Assembly: GCF_003369795.1 (NCBI RefSeq)
Contig: NZ_CP026730.1
Span: forward strand, 2,232,001-2,296,000
From: Streptomyces sp. CB09001
GTDB taxonomy: Bacteria; Actinomycetota; Actinomycetes; Streptomycetales; Streptomycetaceae
Direction: 5' to 3'
DNA length: 64,000 bases
Of this stretch, positions 8,399-18,014 are shown piece after piece. A program made the position numbers and the translations under genes. Under the pieces are notes generated by a model. It did not search any database. It was not told where the DNA came from and worked only from the letters and a program-made list of their open reading frames with translations. The stretch's first letter is position 1; the number at the start of each line of letters is the position of its first letter.

Positions 8399-9763
8399 GT
8401 GACTCAACCGCCGAAGAGCGGCGCGGCACCGCCGCCGGACACGGCGCCGCGTCGTACCGCCTTCGCCGAGGGCGTGGACCGGCTGCGCGCGGCGGCGGTC
8501 ACCGAGCCGGGGCGGCTGCGCATCATCGGCGCGCTGCTCGCCGTGCTCGTCGTCGCCTTCGGCATCGTCACCGCCTGGCAGACCAGCGAGCGGGCCGCGG
8601 CGGCCGACGACGTGCTGACCCGCAGCCAGCCGCTCAGCTCCGCGGCGGCCGACATCTACCGCTCCCTCGCCGAGGCCAACACCGCGGCCTCCAGCGGCTT
8701 CCTGGCCGGCGGCCAGGAGACGGAGGACTCCCGCACGCGCTACGAGAACGGGATCCGCGCGGCCGCCGAGGGGCTCGTGACGGCCGCCGCCAACTCCGAG
8801 CCGAGATCGCCCGCGGCGACGACCATCGCGAAGCTCAACCGCCTGCTGCCCGAGTACAAGGGCCTGGTCGAGCGCGCCCGCACCTACAACCGGCAGGGCT
8901 TCCCGGTCGGCGGCGCCTATCTGCGCTACGCCAACGAGAAGATGCAGAAGGAGATGCTCCCGGCGGCGGAGGACCTCTACAAGAAGGAGAACCAGCGGCT
9001 GGGCGCCGACTACGGCGACGCCAAGCCCTACCCCTGGGTGGCGATCGCCCTCGGCCTGGTCCTGCTCGGCGCGCTGGCCTGGGCCCAGCACCGCACCTAC
9101 CGGCGCACCAACCGCGTCCTGAACCACGGGATGGTCGCGGCGAGCGCCGCCTCCGCGGTCGTGCTGCTCTGGCTGGTCGTCGGCCACGGCGTCGCGCGGT
9201 CGAACCTGACCGACTCCTACGAGCACGGCGTGCGCTCCCTGAACGCGCTGAACGAGGCCCGCATCGCCTCCCTCAAGGCCCGGGGCAACGAGAACCTGAC
9301 CCTGGTCTCCCGCGGCGCGGAGACGACCAAGGTGGGCGACAGGACGTACGACTCCTACGACCTGGCCTTCGGCAAGAACATGGACAGCCTCGGCAAGGCG
9401 CTGGCCGAGGCGGAACGGCTCGCCGACGACAAGGCGGGCGAACAGCCCGTCGGCACGGCGAACGGCAACATGACGGAGTGGAAGAAGCGCCACACCTCGG
9501 CCCGTACGCAGGACGAGAACGGCAACTACCAGCAGGCACTGAACCTGGTGATCGGCGGCGACGGCGCCACGGTGGAGTGCTTCGACGGCGTCGACGCCGC
9601 GCTCGCCACCGCCCTGAAGCACGAGAAGGCCGAGTTCGAGCAGGCGGCGGGCGACGGTCTGGACGCGATGGGCTACCTGCCGCAGGGCGCGGGCGTGCTC
9701 GCCGCGCTGGGGGCGGCCGGCGCGCTCATAGGCATCGGCCGCAGGCTGTCGGAGTACCGGTGA
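8399..9763 (+). CDS. GlnX-like membrane protein of the PknG sensing locus
   Basis: This 454-residue membrane protein has four predicted helices: about 40-60, 218-236, 248-268 and one at the extreme C-terminus (LAALGAAGALIGIG). Two long Ala/Glu-rich helical loops between them should lie outside the cell. In Mycobacterium, pknG sits beside glnH and the membrane protein glnX, which relay external amino-acid levels to the kinase. The same trio is present here in the order membrane protein, binding protein, (coiled coil), kinase. The GTG start has GGGGGAGG a few bases upstream. Assignment rests on topology and gene order; the loops carry no motif I can name. Confidence 0.75.
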   Translation: MTQPPKSGAAPPPDTAPRRTAFAEGVDRLRAAAVTEPGRLRIIGALLAVLVVAFGIVTAWQTSERAAAADDVLTRSQPLSSAAADIYRSLAEANTAASSGFLAGGQETEDSRTRYENGIRAAAEGLVTAAANSEPRSPAATTIAKLNRLLPEYKGLVERARTYNRQGFPVGGAYLRYANEKMQKEMLPAAEDLYKKENQRLGADYGDAKPYPWVAIALGLVLLGALAWAQHRTYRRTNRVLNHGMVAASAASAVVLLWLVVGHGVARSNLTDSYEHGVRSLNALNEARIASLKARGNENLTLVSRGAETTKVGDRTYDSYDLAFGKNMDSLGKALAEAERLADDKAGEQPVGTANGNMTEWKKRHTSARTQDENGNYQQALNLVIGGDGATVECFDGVDAALATALKHEKAEFEQAAGDGLDAMGYLPQGAGVLAALGAAGALIGIGRRLSEYR

Positions 9764-9828
9764 GGCGGGCGGCGGGCCCGGCGGGCCGGCGGGAAGGGGT
9801 GCCCGTGCGGCCCGTGGAGGCAGGACCC

Positions 9829-10905
9829 GTGACAGGGGGCGTGAGGATGCGTGCCGGACGGTTGCGGACCGGCCTGAGGGGCTGGGGCGGAGTGGGGGCG
9901 ATGGCCTTCGCGTGCGTCCTCGCGGTGCTGGCGGCCCTGCTCCTGCCGGCGGTCCCCTGGCACGGCGGAGGCGGAGGCGGAGGCGGGGGCGGTGCGGAGG
10001 CCGACGGCCTCGGCGCGGCCCGCGGCAGCCAGGCGCGGGCCGCGCAGGAGTGCACCGACCCGGAGAAGCAGACCCTTGTCCCGTCCGGGGCCGACGGACC
10101 CACCGTCGACGCGATCCGCGCCCGCGAGGGCGAGAAGCGCAAACTGATCGTCGGCGTCGACCAGAACAGCTTCCGCTGGGGCTACCGCGACCCGAACAGC
10201 GGCGGCGACGCCGAGCTGGAGGGCTTCGACATCGACCTGGCGCACCGCATCGCGAAGGACGTCCTCGGCGACGAGGACGCCGTGCAGTTCAAGGCGATAC
10301 CCACGGACCAGCGCGTCCCCGCGATCCAGGACGGCCGGGTCGACATGGTGGTCCGCACGATGACCATCAACTGCGACCGGCTGGAGGACGTCGCGTTCTC
10401 CGCCCCCTACTTCAGGACCGGCCAGCAGGTGCTGGCGCCCAAGTCCTCGAAGATCACGGGGTACAACGGCACGCTGGCCGGCAAGGAGATCTGCACGGCC
10501 GCCGGTTCGACGGCGCTGAGCACGCTGGAGCAGGACCAGAAGGACGGCAGGCCGGCCGAGGGCGTCGATCTGCGCACCACGGTGCCCAACCAACTGGACT
10601 GCCTGGTACGGCTCCAGCTCGGCGAGGTCGACGCGGTGGTCACCGACGGCGCCCTCGCCGCGAGCCAGGCCGCGCAGGACCCGACGGTCGAGCTGAAGGG
10701 CGACGCCTTCACGACCGAGTACTACGGCGTGGCGATGAAGAAGGACGCCGACGATCTGGTACGCCGGGTCAACCGGGTCCTCGAACAGTGGCGCGCGGAC
10801 CAGGCCGACGGCTGGCAGCACTCGTACGAGCAATGGCTGTCGGAGACCATGGACGACCCGGCGAAGTCGCTGCCGCCGACCCCGCAGTACCTGCGCCGGA
10901 GCTGA
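9829..10905 (+). CDS. glnH: GlnH-like amino-acid-binding protein
   Basis: This 358-residue family 3 solute-binding protein would bind glutamate, aspartate or a similar amino acid. The binding domain starts near KLIVGVDQNSFRWGY and contains GFDIDLAHRIAKDVLG and the hinge region typical of the fold. The N-terminus has one hydrophobic segment (about residues 27-44) followed by a poly-Gly linker. I see no convincing lipobox (AFAC lacks Leu at -3), so it is probably a membrane-anchored sensor subunit. No amino-acid permease or ATPase lies nearby, which favours signalling over transport. GTG 9829 follows GGAGG; ATG 9847 is an alternative start. Confidence 0.82.
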   Translation: MTGGVRMRAGRLRTGLRGWGGVGAMAFACVLAVLAALLLPAVPWHGGGGGGGGGGAEADGLGAARGSQARAAQECTDPEKQTLVPSGADGPTVDAIRAREGEKRKLIVGVDQNSFRWGYRDPNSGGDAELEGFDIDLAHRIAKDVLGDEDAVQFKAIPTDQRVPAIQDGRVDMVVRTMTINCDRLEDVAFSAPYFRTGQQVLAPKSSKITGYNGTLAGKEICTAAGSTALSTLEQDQKDGRPAEGVDLRTTVPNQLDCLVRLQLGEVDAVVTDGALAASQAAQDPTVELKGDAFTTEYYGVAMKKDADDLVRRVNRVLEQWRADQADGWQHSYEQWLSETMDDPAKSLPPTPQYLRRS

Positions 10906-10983
10906 CCGGCGGCCGCAGCGCAGGCGTAGAAAGAACGAGTACACGCGAAGCACGGGCAAGTCCGCGACGGCGAGAGGTGATCG

Positions 10984-12318
10984 ATGGGCGACACGGGACC
11001 CACCGGGCCGGTGATGGACCGGGACGAGGTGGACCGTGCGCTGGCGCGGCTCGGCGCGGAGCACGAGGCGATCGAGACCTCGCTCCTCGCCCTCCAGGAC
11101 CACGCGGGCCGCAGACTCCTCGAGGGCGCCGAGCTGACCGGTGTCACCGCCGAGCGCTGGAGTGCCGCCGAGGCGTCGATCACGCTGCTGTGGACCTACT
11201 TCGACGCGTACACGGGCGCGCTGCGCTCCGCCCGGGAGATCCGTTCCCGGCGCCGCTGGTCCAGCCGCGAGGACCTGGCCGAGCTGACGGAGCTGCTGCG
11301 CGGCGAGGCCGTGACGGTGGCCGGAGGTGCCGCCGCCACCGCCGGCGCGCCCACCCCGCACGGCGGTCCCGGCCGGCTCAGCGAGCGGTACTCACTGGTC
11401 ACGCTGGTGGACCGGATGAACCAGCTCTACGCGACCTCCCTGGACATGGTGGTCGCGGCCGACGCGGTGTGGTCGGCGCTGCCCGCCCGGATCGATTTAC
11501 TCGCCGCCGAACTGCAGCGCACCCGCAAGCTGGCCCACTCCGTGGGCGTGCGCCCCGGCGAGCACCCGGCCGGCGACGACCTGGAGCGGATCACCCGCAC
11601 CCTGACGCGGCTGCGCGAGCAGGTGATCTCCGACCCGCTGGCCTTCTGGACGCCCGCCCAGGGCAGTTCGGCGCCGGGCGGCGGCCGTCCCGACACCACG
11701 GTGTACGACCGGGAGGCGCGCGCCCTGGAGGAGGTGCGCCGCGAGATCGACGCGGTGCTGGCCGTGCGCCAGGACGCCGAGCAGCGGATCGTGCGGCTGC
11801 GGGACGTGCTCTCACGCGCGGACCGCACGCTGGCGGAGGCCCGTACCGCGCGGGGCGAGGTGCTGGCGAAGATCGCCGCGACGGAGGTGCCGGTGGTCGG
11901 CGGGCCGCCGATCGTGCTCCAGGAGCAGCTGGCGGCGGCCGCCGAGTACCGCAGGCACGCCCAGTGGCACCGGCTGTCGCCGCTCCTGGAGTCCCTGGAG
12001 GAGAAGGCCGAGGACGAACTGCTGCGGGCCCGGGAGTCGTTGACGGCGGTCACCGCACCGCTCGCGGTCCGCGCCGAGCTGCGCGGCCGGCTGGACGCGT
12101 ACAAGGCGAAGATGGCCCGGCTTGGCCACGCCGAGGACCCCGAGCTGGCCGAGAAGTACGAGAAGGCGCGCCGCATGCTGTGGAGCGCGCCCTGCGACCT
12201 GCGCGTCGCCGAGCAGGCCGTGCTGCGCTACCAGCACGCGGCGGCCGAACTGCTCGGCACCGCACGGCGCGTGCCCGGCCAGGGCGGACCGGTGGACCGG
12301 ACGGGGCCCGGCGCATGA
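10984..12318 (+). CDS. Coiled-coil protein between glnH and the PknG-like kinase
   Basis: This 444-residue soluble protein is rich in Ala, Arg, Glu and Leu. It has long predicted coiled coils, especially residues 240-400 (for example AEQRIVRLRDVLSRADRTLAEARTA in part), and no membrane segment or catalytic motif. Position inside the sensing operon suggests a cytoplasmic adaptor between the GlnX/GlnH sensor and the kinase, but that is inference only. A good RBS (GAGAGG) precedes the ATG. Its stop overlaps a possible 21-codon ORF by 4 bases. Confidence 0.8.
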   Translation: MGDTGPTGPVMDRDEVDRALARLGAEHEAIETSLLALQDHAGRRLLEGAELTGVTAERWSAAEASITLLWTYFDAYTGALRSAREIRSRRRWSSREDLAELTELLRGEAVTVAGGAAATAGAPTPHGGPGRLSERYSLVTLVDRMNQLYATSLDMVVAADAVWSALPARIDLLAAELQRTRKLAHSVGVRPGEHPAGDDLERITRTLTRLREQVISDPLAFWTPAQGSSAPGGGRPDTTVYDREARALEEVRREIDAVLAVRQDAEQRIVRLRDVLSRADRTLAEARTARGEVLAKIAATEVPVVGGPPIVLQEQLAAAAEYRRHAQWHRLSPLLESLEEKAEDELLRARESLTAVTAPLAVRAELRGRLDAYKAKMARLGHAEDPELAEKYEKARRMLWSAPCDLRVAEQAVLRYQHAAAELLGTARRVPGQGGPVDRTGPGA

Positions 12319-12380
12319 GCGGCAACCGGCACCCGGGCGGCGACCGGCGCGGAAGCGAGAAGGGGGAGGCAGCGTCATGA
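12315..12380 (+). CDS. Possible 21-residue linking ORF
   Basis: An ATG at 12315 overlaps the upstream stop (ATGA), and its TGA at 12378-12380 overlaps the kinase start (ATGA again). The peptide is charged and Gly-rich. It may only couple translation of the two large genes, or it may be chance; I recognise nothing in it. Confidence 0.3.
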   Translation: MSGNRHPGGDRRGSEKGEAAS

Positions 12381-15115
12381 GTGAGGCAGGGCGGACGTGT
12401 CAGCGTCCCGGCTGCGGCGGGACCTACGAGGACATGGGCGGCGGCGAGCTGTACTGCGACACGTGCGGTCTGGCGCCGGTCGTGGCGGCGGGCGGCGCGC
12501 TCGGCTCCACACCGACCGGCGTCGCCGGAGGCGGAGGCGGAGGCGGCGGGGGCTCGCGCGGGTCACGCGGCTCGTCGGGCAGCGGCGGTTCCCGCTCCAG
12601 CGCCCGCAGTTCGCGTACCTCGTCCCAGTCGTCGCGCTCGTCGAAGTCCCGGCGCTCGGTGTCCGGCCGGCTCTCCCGGGCGGTCTCGGGCCGCTCCACG
12701 GGGCGTTCGGTGTCGGTGCGCAGCTCCGGTTCGGGCGCGGCTTCCACCGGGCGCGGGCGCCTCGGCGCCGGTCTGGTCGAGGTACCGGCGGTGCCGCGGC
12801 CCGACCCGCGCGAGATGGTCATGGACCACCCGGAGGTGCCCGAGCGCAAGCGGTTCTGCTCGCGCTCGGACTGCGGAGCGCCGGTCGGGCGGGCGCGTGG
12901 CGAGCGGCCGGGCCGCACGGAGGGCTTCTGCACCAAGTGCGGCCACCCGTACTCGTTCGTGCCCAAGCTGAAGGCCGGGGACGTGGTGCACGGCCAGTAC
13001 GAGGTGGTGGGCTGCCTCGCACACGGCGGGCTCGGCTGGATCTACCTCGCCGTGGACAAGGCGGTCTCCGACCGCTGGGTGGTCCTCAAGGGCCTGCTGG
13101 ACACCGGCGACCAGGACGCGATGGCGGCGGCGATCTCCGAGCGGCGCTTCCTCGCCGAGATCGAGCACGCCAACATCGTGCGGATCTACAACTTCGTCGA
13201 GCACCTCGACCAGCGCACCGGCTCCCTCGACGGCTACATCGTCATGGAGTACGTCGGCGGCAAGTCGCTCAAGGAGATCGCCAACGCCCGGCGTTCCCCC
13301 CAGGGGCGGCGGGATCCGCTGCCGGTCGAGCAGGCCTGCGCGTACGGCATCGAGGCGCTGGAGGCGCTCGGTCACCTGCACAGCCGCAAGCTGCTGTACT
13401 GCGACTTCAAGGTCGACAACGCCATCCAGACCGAGGACCAGCTCAAGCTCATAGACATGGGCGCGGTGCGCCGCATGGACGACGACGAGTCGGCGATCTA
13501 CGGCACGGTGGGCTACCAGGCCCCGGAGGTCGCCGACGTCGGCCCGTCGGTGGCGTCCGACCTGTACACGGTGGGGCGGACCCTGGCCGTGCTGTCGTTC
13601 GACTTCCAGGGCTACACCACCGTGTACGCGGACTCGCTGCCGGACCCCGACAGCATCGAGGTCTTCCGGCACTACGAGTCGTTCTACCGGCTGCTGGTGC
13701 GGGCCACCGACCCGGATCCGGCCCGCAGGTTCGCCTCCGCGCAGGAGATGGCGGAGCAGTTGACGGGTGTGCTGCGCGAGGTGGTCTCGCTCCAGACGGG
13801 CCGCGCGAGGCCCGCCGTTTCCACCCTGTTCGGGCCCGAGGTGCGGGTGACGGACACCGAGCTGTTCCCGCGCATGGACGGCGACGTGTCGCGGCTGGGG
13901 GCCAGGGCGCCGCGTACGAGAGGACCGCGGGGCGGCTCCGGTGCGGCCCTGCCGGGCGGGGCGGGCGCGGCGCCCGCGCTGCCGGGCGGGTCCGGTCCGG
14001 CCGTGGGTGCGCCGGGCGGGACCGTCGCGCACGCCCCGCCGGTCGGCGCGGGTACGGGGGCGGCAGCGGCGGGTGCGCCGGTGTCCGCGTCGGGGGGCGC
14101 GAGCGCCTCGCTGCCGGGTGCGGTCAGCACGGTCGGCGGTCCCGGCGGTCCCGGTACCGGCGGCTTCGGCCTGGTCAAGGGTGCCGACGCGTCCACCGCC
14201 TCGCTCGCGCTGCCGGTCCCCCGGGTCGACGCCGGTGACCCCAACGCGGGCTTCCTGGCCGGCCTCATGGCGTCCGCTCCGGCCGAGCTGCTGACCGCGC
14301 TGGCCGCCGCTCCGGCGCCGTCGACCGAGACCCGGCTGCGGCAGATCCGGGCCCGGCTGGAGAACGGCGACGCGTCCGGCGCCCTGGAGGCGCTGGGGTC
14401 CCTGGAGGGTGAGCGCCCCGACGACTGGCGGGTGGTCTGGTACCGCGGTCTTGCCGCGCTGGTGACCGGCGCCCACGAGGACGCCGCGCTGGCCTTCGAC
14501 GCGATCTACGACGCCTTCCCCGGCGAGATCGCGCCCAAGCTGGCGCTCGGCCTGTGCGCGGAGGTGCTGGGGCAGCTCGACAACGCCGCCGAGTACTACC
14601 GGCTGGTGTGGTCCTCCGACCCGAGCCACGTCAGCGCGGCGTTCGGTCTGGCCCGGGTGCAGCTGGCCGCCGGTGACCGGGCGGCCGCCGTACGGACGTT
14701 GGAGTCGGTGCCGGAGTCGTCCGTCCACTGCACCGCGGCGCGGGTGGCGGCCGTACGGGCGCGGCTGCGGCAGCGCACCGCGGCCGCGGGCGACCTGGAG
14801 TTCCTGGACGACCTGATCGCCGCGGCGCGGCAGGTCGAGGCGCTGGACGTGTACGGTCTGGATTCGGCGCGGCGCGAGCAGCTGTCGGCCGAGGTCCTCG
14901 GCTGCGCGCTGGACTGGGTACTCTCCGGAGGTCGGGGTTCCGTCCCTCCCGCCGCCGGAGGACGGACGCTGCTCGGCAGCGGCCTGGACGAACGTGGCCT
15001 GCGTTTCGGCCTGGAGCGTTCGTACCGCACGCTGGCCCGGCTGGCGCGGGGCGGCGAGGAGAGGATCGACCTGGTGGAACGTGCCAATCGTTACCGCCCC
15101 CGGACGTGGGTGTAG
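12377..15115 (+). CDS. pknG: PknG-like serine/threonine protein kinase with zinc ribbons and TPRs
   Basis: This 912-residue soluble kinase has the architecture of PknG. It opens with a Cys-rich ribbon (CQRPGCGG...CDTCG, residues 8-31) and a Ser/Arg/Gly-rich linker. A rubredoxin-like Cys cluster follows (CSRSDCG...CTKCG, about 158-195), then the kinase domain (about 204-480). The ATP-binding Lys is K238, the catalytic loop is CDFKVDN with Asp343, and the Mg-binding loop is DMG with Asp360, as in PknG where HRD/DFG are altered. After a low-complexity Gly/Ala/Pro stretch, TPR-like repeats fill residues 640-912. In mycobacteria the family phosphorylates an FHA regulator of 2-oxoglutarate and glutamate metabolism. 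GGGGGAGG precedes the ATG. Confidence 0.92.
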   Translation: MSEAGRTCQRPGCGGTYEDMGGGELYCDTCGLAPVVAAGGALGSTPTGVAGGGGGGGGGSRGSRGSSGSGGSRSSARSSRTSSQSSRSSKSRRSVSGRLSRAVSGRSTGRSVSVRSSGSGAASTGRGRLGAGLVEVPAVPRPDPREMVMDHPEVPERKRFCSRSDCGAPVGRARGERPGRTEGFCTKCGHPYSFVPKLKAGDVVHGQYEVVGCLAHGGLGWIYLAVDKAVSDRWVVLKGLLDTGDQDAMAAAISERRFLAEIEHANIVRIYNFVEHLDQRTGSLDGYIVMEYVGGKSLKEIANARRSPQGRRDPLPVEQACAYGIEALEALGHLHSRKLLYCDFKVDNAIQTEDQLKLIDMGAVRRMDDDESAIYGTVGYQAPEVADVGPSVASDLYTVGRTLAVLSFDFQGYTTVYADSLPDPDSIEVFRHYESFYRLLVRATDPDPARRFASAQEMAEQLTGVLREVVSLQTGRARPAVSTLFGPEVRVTDTELFPRMDGDVSRLGARAPRTRGPRGGSGAALPGGAGAAPALPGGSGPAVGAPGGTVAHAPPVGAGTGAAAAGAPVSASGGASASLPGAVSTVGGPGGPGTGGFGLVKGADASTASLALPVPRVDAGDPNAGFLAGLMASAPAELLTALAAAPAPSTETRLRQIRARLENGDASGALEALGSLEGERPDDWRVVWYRGLAALVTGAHEDAALAFDAIYDAFPGEIAPKLALGLCAEVLGQLDNAAEYYRLVWSSDPSHVSAAFGLARVQLAAGDRAAAVRTLESVPESSVHCTAARVAAVRARLRQRTAAAGDLEFLDDLIAAARQVEALDVYGLDSARREQLSAEVLGCALDWVLSGGRGSVPPAAGGRTLLGSGLDERGLRFGLERSYRTLARLARGGEERIDLVERANRYRPRTWV

Positions 15116-15118
15116 TTG

Positions 15119-16507
15119 ATGTCGCAGATGCCCCAGCAGGCCGCTGTGCCGAAGTGCCCGAGCTGCGAGGAGCCCCTCGAGTCGGGTGACCGATTCTGCG
15201 GTGCGTGCGGATACGACCTGTCCGTCGTGCCCGCGCGGCCCGAGGACAGCCCGACCCTCGCCATCAACGGCGCGGTGCCCCCGCCGGACGGCGTGGACTG
15301 GCCGGTGGCCCGGGACTCGGACGGCCACGGCCACCCCGCCCCGGTGCACGCGGCGGCCGAACTGCCGGGCACCGACTCGGGCGGCTCCCCGCTGCCGCCG
15401 CCCCCGCCGCCGCCCGCGGTGCCGCCTTCGGCACCGGCGGCTCCCGCGGCACCGGCGGGGTCGCCCGCGCCCGGAGTGCGGCTCGACCGGCCGGGGGAGC
15501 CCGACGAGTACCCCTTGCAGGCGCCCGACCCGCGGCTGACCGCCGAACAGGCGGCTCCCGAGCCGGCCCCGGCTCCCGCACCGGCCGCGGCCGAGAAGGT
15601 GTGCGTGGCCTGCCGCGCGGGCCGGGTCGACGACGACGGCTACTGCGAGAACTGCGGGCACGCCCAGCCCCGCGAGCGCGACCACATGGAGCAGGAGTCC
15701 GGCCCGATCGCCGCCGTCAGCGACCGCGGGCTGCGCCACCACCGCAACGAGGACGCGTTCTCGGTGGGCTGCACCGCCCTGCCCGACGGCGCCCCCGCCT
15801 CCGTGGCGATCGTCTGCGACGGCGTGTCCTCGGCGACCCGCCCCGACGACGCCTCCCTCGCCGCGTCCCGGGCGGCCGGCGAGCTGCTGCTCGGCGCCCT
15901 GCCGCGCGGCACGCACCCGCAGCAGGCCATGCACGACGCCATCCTCGCCGCCTCGCACGCCGTCAACGCGCTGGCCGACGAGCCCGCCACCGCCCGCGAA
16001 CAGGCCCCGCACCAGAACGCGCCCGCCTGCACGCTGGTCGGCGCCGTGGTCACCGCCGGGCTGCTGGTCGTCGGCTGGGTCGGCGACAGTCGCGTCTACT
16101 GGGTCCCGGCCGACCGCACCACGCCGCCCGCCCGGCTCACCGAGGACGACTCGTGGGCCGCGCAGATGGTCGCCGCCGGCCTGATGAACGAGGCGGAGGC
16201 CTACGCCGACGAGCGCGCCCACGCGATCACCGGCTGGCTGGGCGCCGACGCCTACGAACTGGAGCCGCACACCGCGTCCTTCAAGCCGGACCGCGCCGGT
16301 GTGGTCGTGGTCTGCACGGACGGCCTGTGGAACTACGCGGAGTCCGCCGAGGAGATGGCCGAGGCCATGCCCCCGGACGCCGCCGACCGCCCGCTGCACG
16401 GCGCCCGTGTTCTGGTCGGTCACGCCCTGGACGGCGGGGGCCACGACAACGTAACAGTGGCCCTCCTGCCGTTCCCGGCCCCGCCGCAGGGGGCAGGATC
16501 GGCCTGA
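15119..16507 (+). CDS. PP2C-type protein phosphatase with two zinc ribbons
   Basis: This 462-residue Mn/Mg-dependent Ser/Thr phosphatase starts 3 bases after the kinase gene. It has an N-terminal zinc ribbon (CPSCEEPLESGDRFCGACG), a Pro-rich linker, and a second ribbon (CVACRAG...CENCG). The PP2C domain spans about residues 198-455. The metal-binding motifs RNEDAF, VCDGVSS, GDSRVYW, CTDGLWN and GHDNVTV are all present, so it should be active. It is the natural antagonist of the adjacent kinase. TTG 15116 directly before the ATG is a possible alternative start. Confidence 0.92.
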   Translation: MSQMPQQAAVPKCPSCEEPLESGDRFCGACGYDLSVVPARPEDSPTLAINGAVPPPDGVDWPVARDSDGHGHPAPVHAAAELPGTDSGGSPLPPPPPPPAVPPSAPAAPAAPAGSPAPGVRLDRPGEPDEYPLQAPDPRLTAEQAAPEPAPAPAPAAAEKVCVACRAGRVDDDGYCENCGHAQPRERDHMEQESGPIAAVSDRGLRHHRNEDAFSVGCTALPDGAPASVAIVCDGVSSATRPDDASLAASRAAGELLLGALPRGTHPQQAMHDAILAASHAVNALADEPATAREQAPHQNAPACTLVGAVVTAGLLVVGWVGDSRVYWVPADRTTPPARLTEDDSWAAQMVAAGLMNEAEAYADERAHAITGWLGADAYELEPHTASFKPDRAGVVVVCTDGLWNYAESAEEMAEAMPPDAADRPLHGARVLVGHALDGGGHDNVTVALLPFPAPPQGAGSA

Positions 16508-16621
16508 GGCCCCCGCACGGACACGGGTGGAGGGGCGGCCTCGCGGACCGCAGGGGGCGGCCCGCGCCAGCAAGCCAAGACCCCCACTGCTGTGGGGACG
16601 TAGAGGGGGATGCGATCCGGC

Positions 16622-17968
16622 ATGGCCAATTTCTCGAAGTCGAACGTGCCGCAGTTCGCGGTGGACGTCTACCAGAACGAGTACCTGCCCGAGGGCGGGC
16701 GTGAGGTCAACGCCATCGTCACGGTCACCGCGACCGGCGGCGGCACGGTCGGGAGCGCGGTCGCCGCGCCCCATCTGTACTCGCCCGGTCAGGGGCCGTC
16801 CGCCGCCGTGGCGTTGATGGTCGACTGCTCGGGCTCCATGGACTACCCGCCGACCAAGATGCGCAACGCCCGCGACGCCACGTCCGCCGCGATCGACACC
16901 CTGCGCGACGGCGTGCACTTCGCCGTGGTCGGCGGCACCCACGTGGCCAAGGAAATCTACCCGGGCGGCGGCCGGCTCGCGGTCGCGGACGCCACCACCC
17001 GCGAACAGGCCAAGCATGCGCTGCGCCGGCTGAGCGCGGGCGGCGGCACCGCCATCGGCACCTGGCTGCGGCTGGCCGACCGGCTGCTGTCCACCGCGGA
17101 CGTCGCCATCCGGCACGGCATCCTGCTCACCGACGGCCGCAACGAGCACGAGTCACCGGAGGACCTCAAGGCCGCGCTCGACGCCTGCGCCGGGCGTTTC
17201 ACGTGCGACGCCCGGGGCGTGGGCACCGACTGGGAGGTGAAAGAAGTCACAGGGATCGCCTCCGCGCTGCTCGGCACCGCCGACATCGTCGCCGATCCGG
17301 CCGGCCTGGCCGCCGACTTCACGCGGATGATGGAGACGGCCATGGGCAAGGAGGTCGCGGACGTCGCGCTGCGGCTGTGGACCCCGGTCGGCACCACGGT
17401 GAAGTTCGTCAAGCAGGTCGCCCCGACCGTCGAGGAGCTGACCGCCCGCCGCGCCGAGGCGGGGCCGCGGGCCGGTGACTACCCCACCGGTTCCTGGGGC
17501 GACGAGTCCCGCGACTACCACGTCTGCGTCGAGGTACCGGCCGCCGGCCTCGGCCAGGAGATGCTGGCCGCCCGCGTCTCGCTGGTGATCCCCGAGCCCG
17601 ACGGGAGTGTCCAGAACCTCGGCGCGCAGGGTCTCGTACGGGCCGTGTGGACCGACGACATGACCGCCTCCACGTCGATCAACCCCCAAGTCGCCCACTA
17701 CACCGGGCAGGCCGAACTGGCACAAGCCATCCAACAAGGGCTCGATCTCCGCAAAGCGGGAGACATCGACGGAGCAACGGCCAAACTGGGCCGCGCGGTT
17801 CAGCTCGCCGGAGTCTCCGGAAACGCGGATACGGCGAAACTGCTTGCGAAGGTGGTGGACGTGGTGGACGCGGCGGCAGGTACTGTGCGACTGAAAGCGA
17901 AGGTCGAGGAGGCCGACGAGATGACTCTCGAGACCCGGTCGACCAAGACTGTTCGTGTGAAGAAGTGA
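16622..17968 (+). CDS. VWA-domain protein of the kinase/phosphatase locus
   Basis: This 448-residue protein has a von Willebrand factor A domain with an intact MIDAS metal site (DCSGS, residues 68-72). It is followed by a beta-rich domain and an Ala/Lys helical C-terminus. There is no signal peptide or membrane segment, so it should be cytoplasmic. VWA proteins often act as metal-dependent assembly factors; next to a kinase, phosphatase and FHA protein it is a candidate phosphorylation target or scaffold. ATG 16622 has GGGGGA 12 bases upstream, whereas ATG 16610 abuts that sequence, so I prefer 16622. Confidence 0.85.
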   Translation: MANFSKSNVPQFAVDVYQNEYLPEGGREVNAIVTVTATGGGTVGSAVAAPHLYSPGQGPSAAVALMVDCSGSMDYPPTKMRNARDATSAAIDTLRDGVHFAVVGGTHVAKEIYPGGGRLAVADATTREQAKHALRRLSAGGGTAIGTWLRLADRLLSTADVAIRHGILLTDGRNEHESPEDLKAALDACAGRFTCDARGVGTDWEVKEVTGIASALLGTADIVADPAGLAADFTRMMETAMGKEVADVALRLWTPVGTTVKFVKQVAPTVEELTARRAEAGPRAGDYPTGSWGDESRDYHVCVEVPAAGLGQEMLAARVSLVIPEPDGSVQNLGAQGLVRAVWTDDMTASTSINPQVAHYTGQAELAQAIQQGLDLRKAGDIDGATAKLGRAVQLAGVSGNADTAKLLAKVVDVVDAAAGTVRLKAKVEEADEMTLETRSTKTVRVKK

Positions 17969-18014
17969 CGCTCAACAACCGCGCGACACGCCCGCAAGAG
18001 AGGGAAGCTCCGAC

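Noticed and set aside
12563..17149. A 1528-codon open frame on the minus strand across the kinase, phosphatase and VWA genes
   Set aside because: It is a shadow of high-GC plus-strand genes: Arg/Gly/Val-rich with no motif, while the plus frames contain clear kinase, PP2C and VWA domains.
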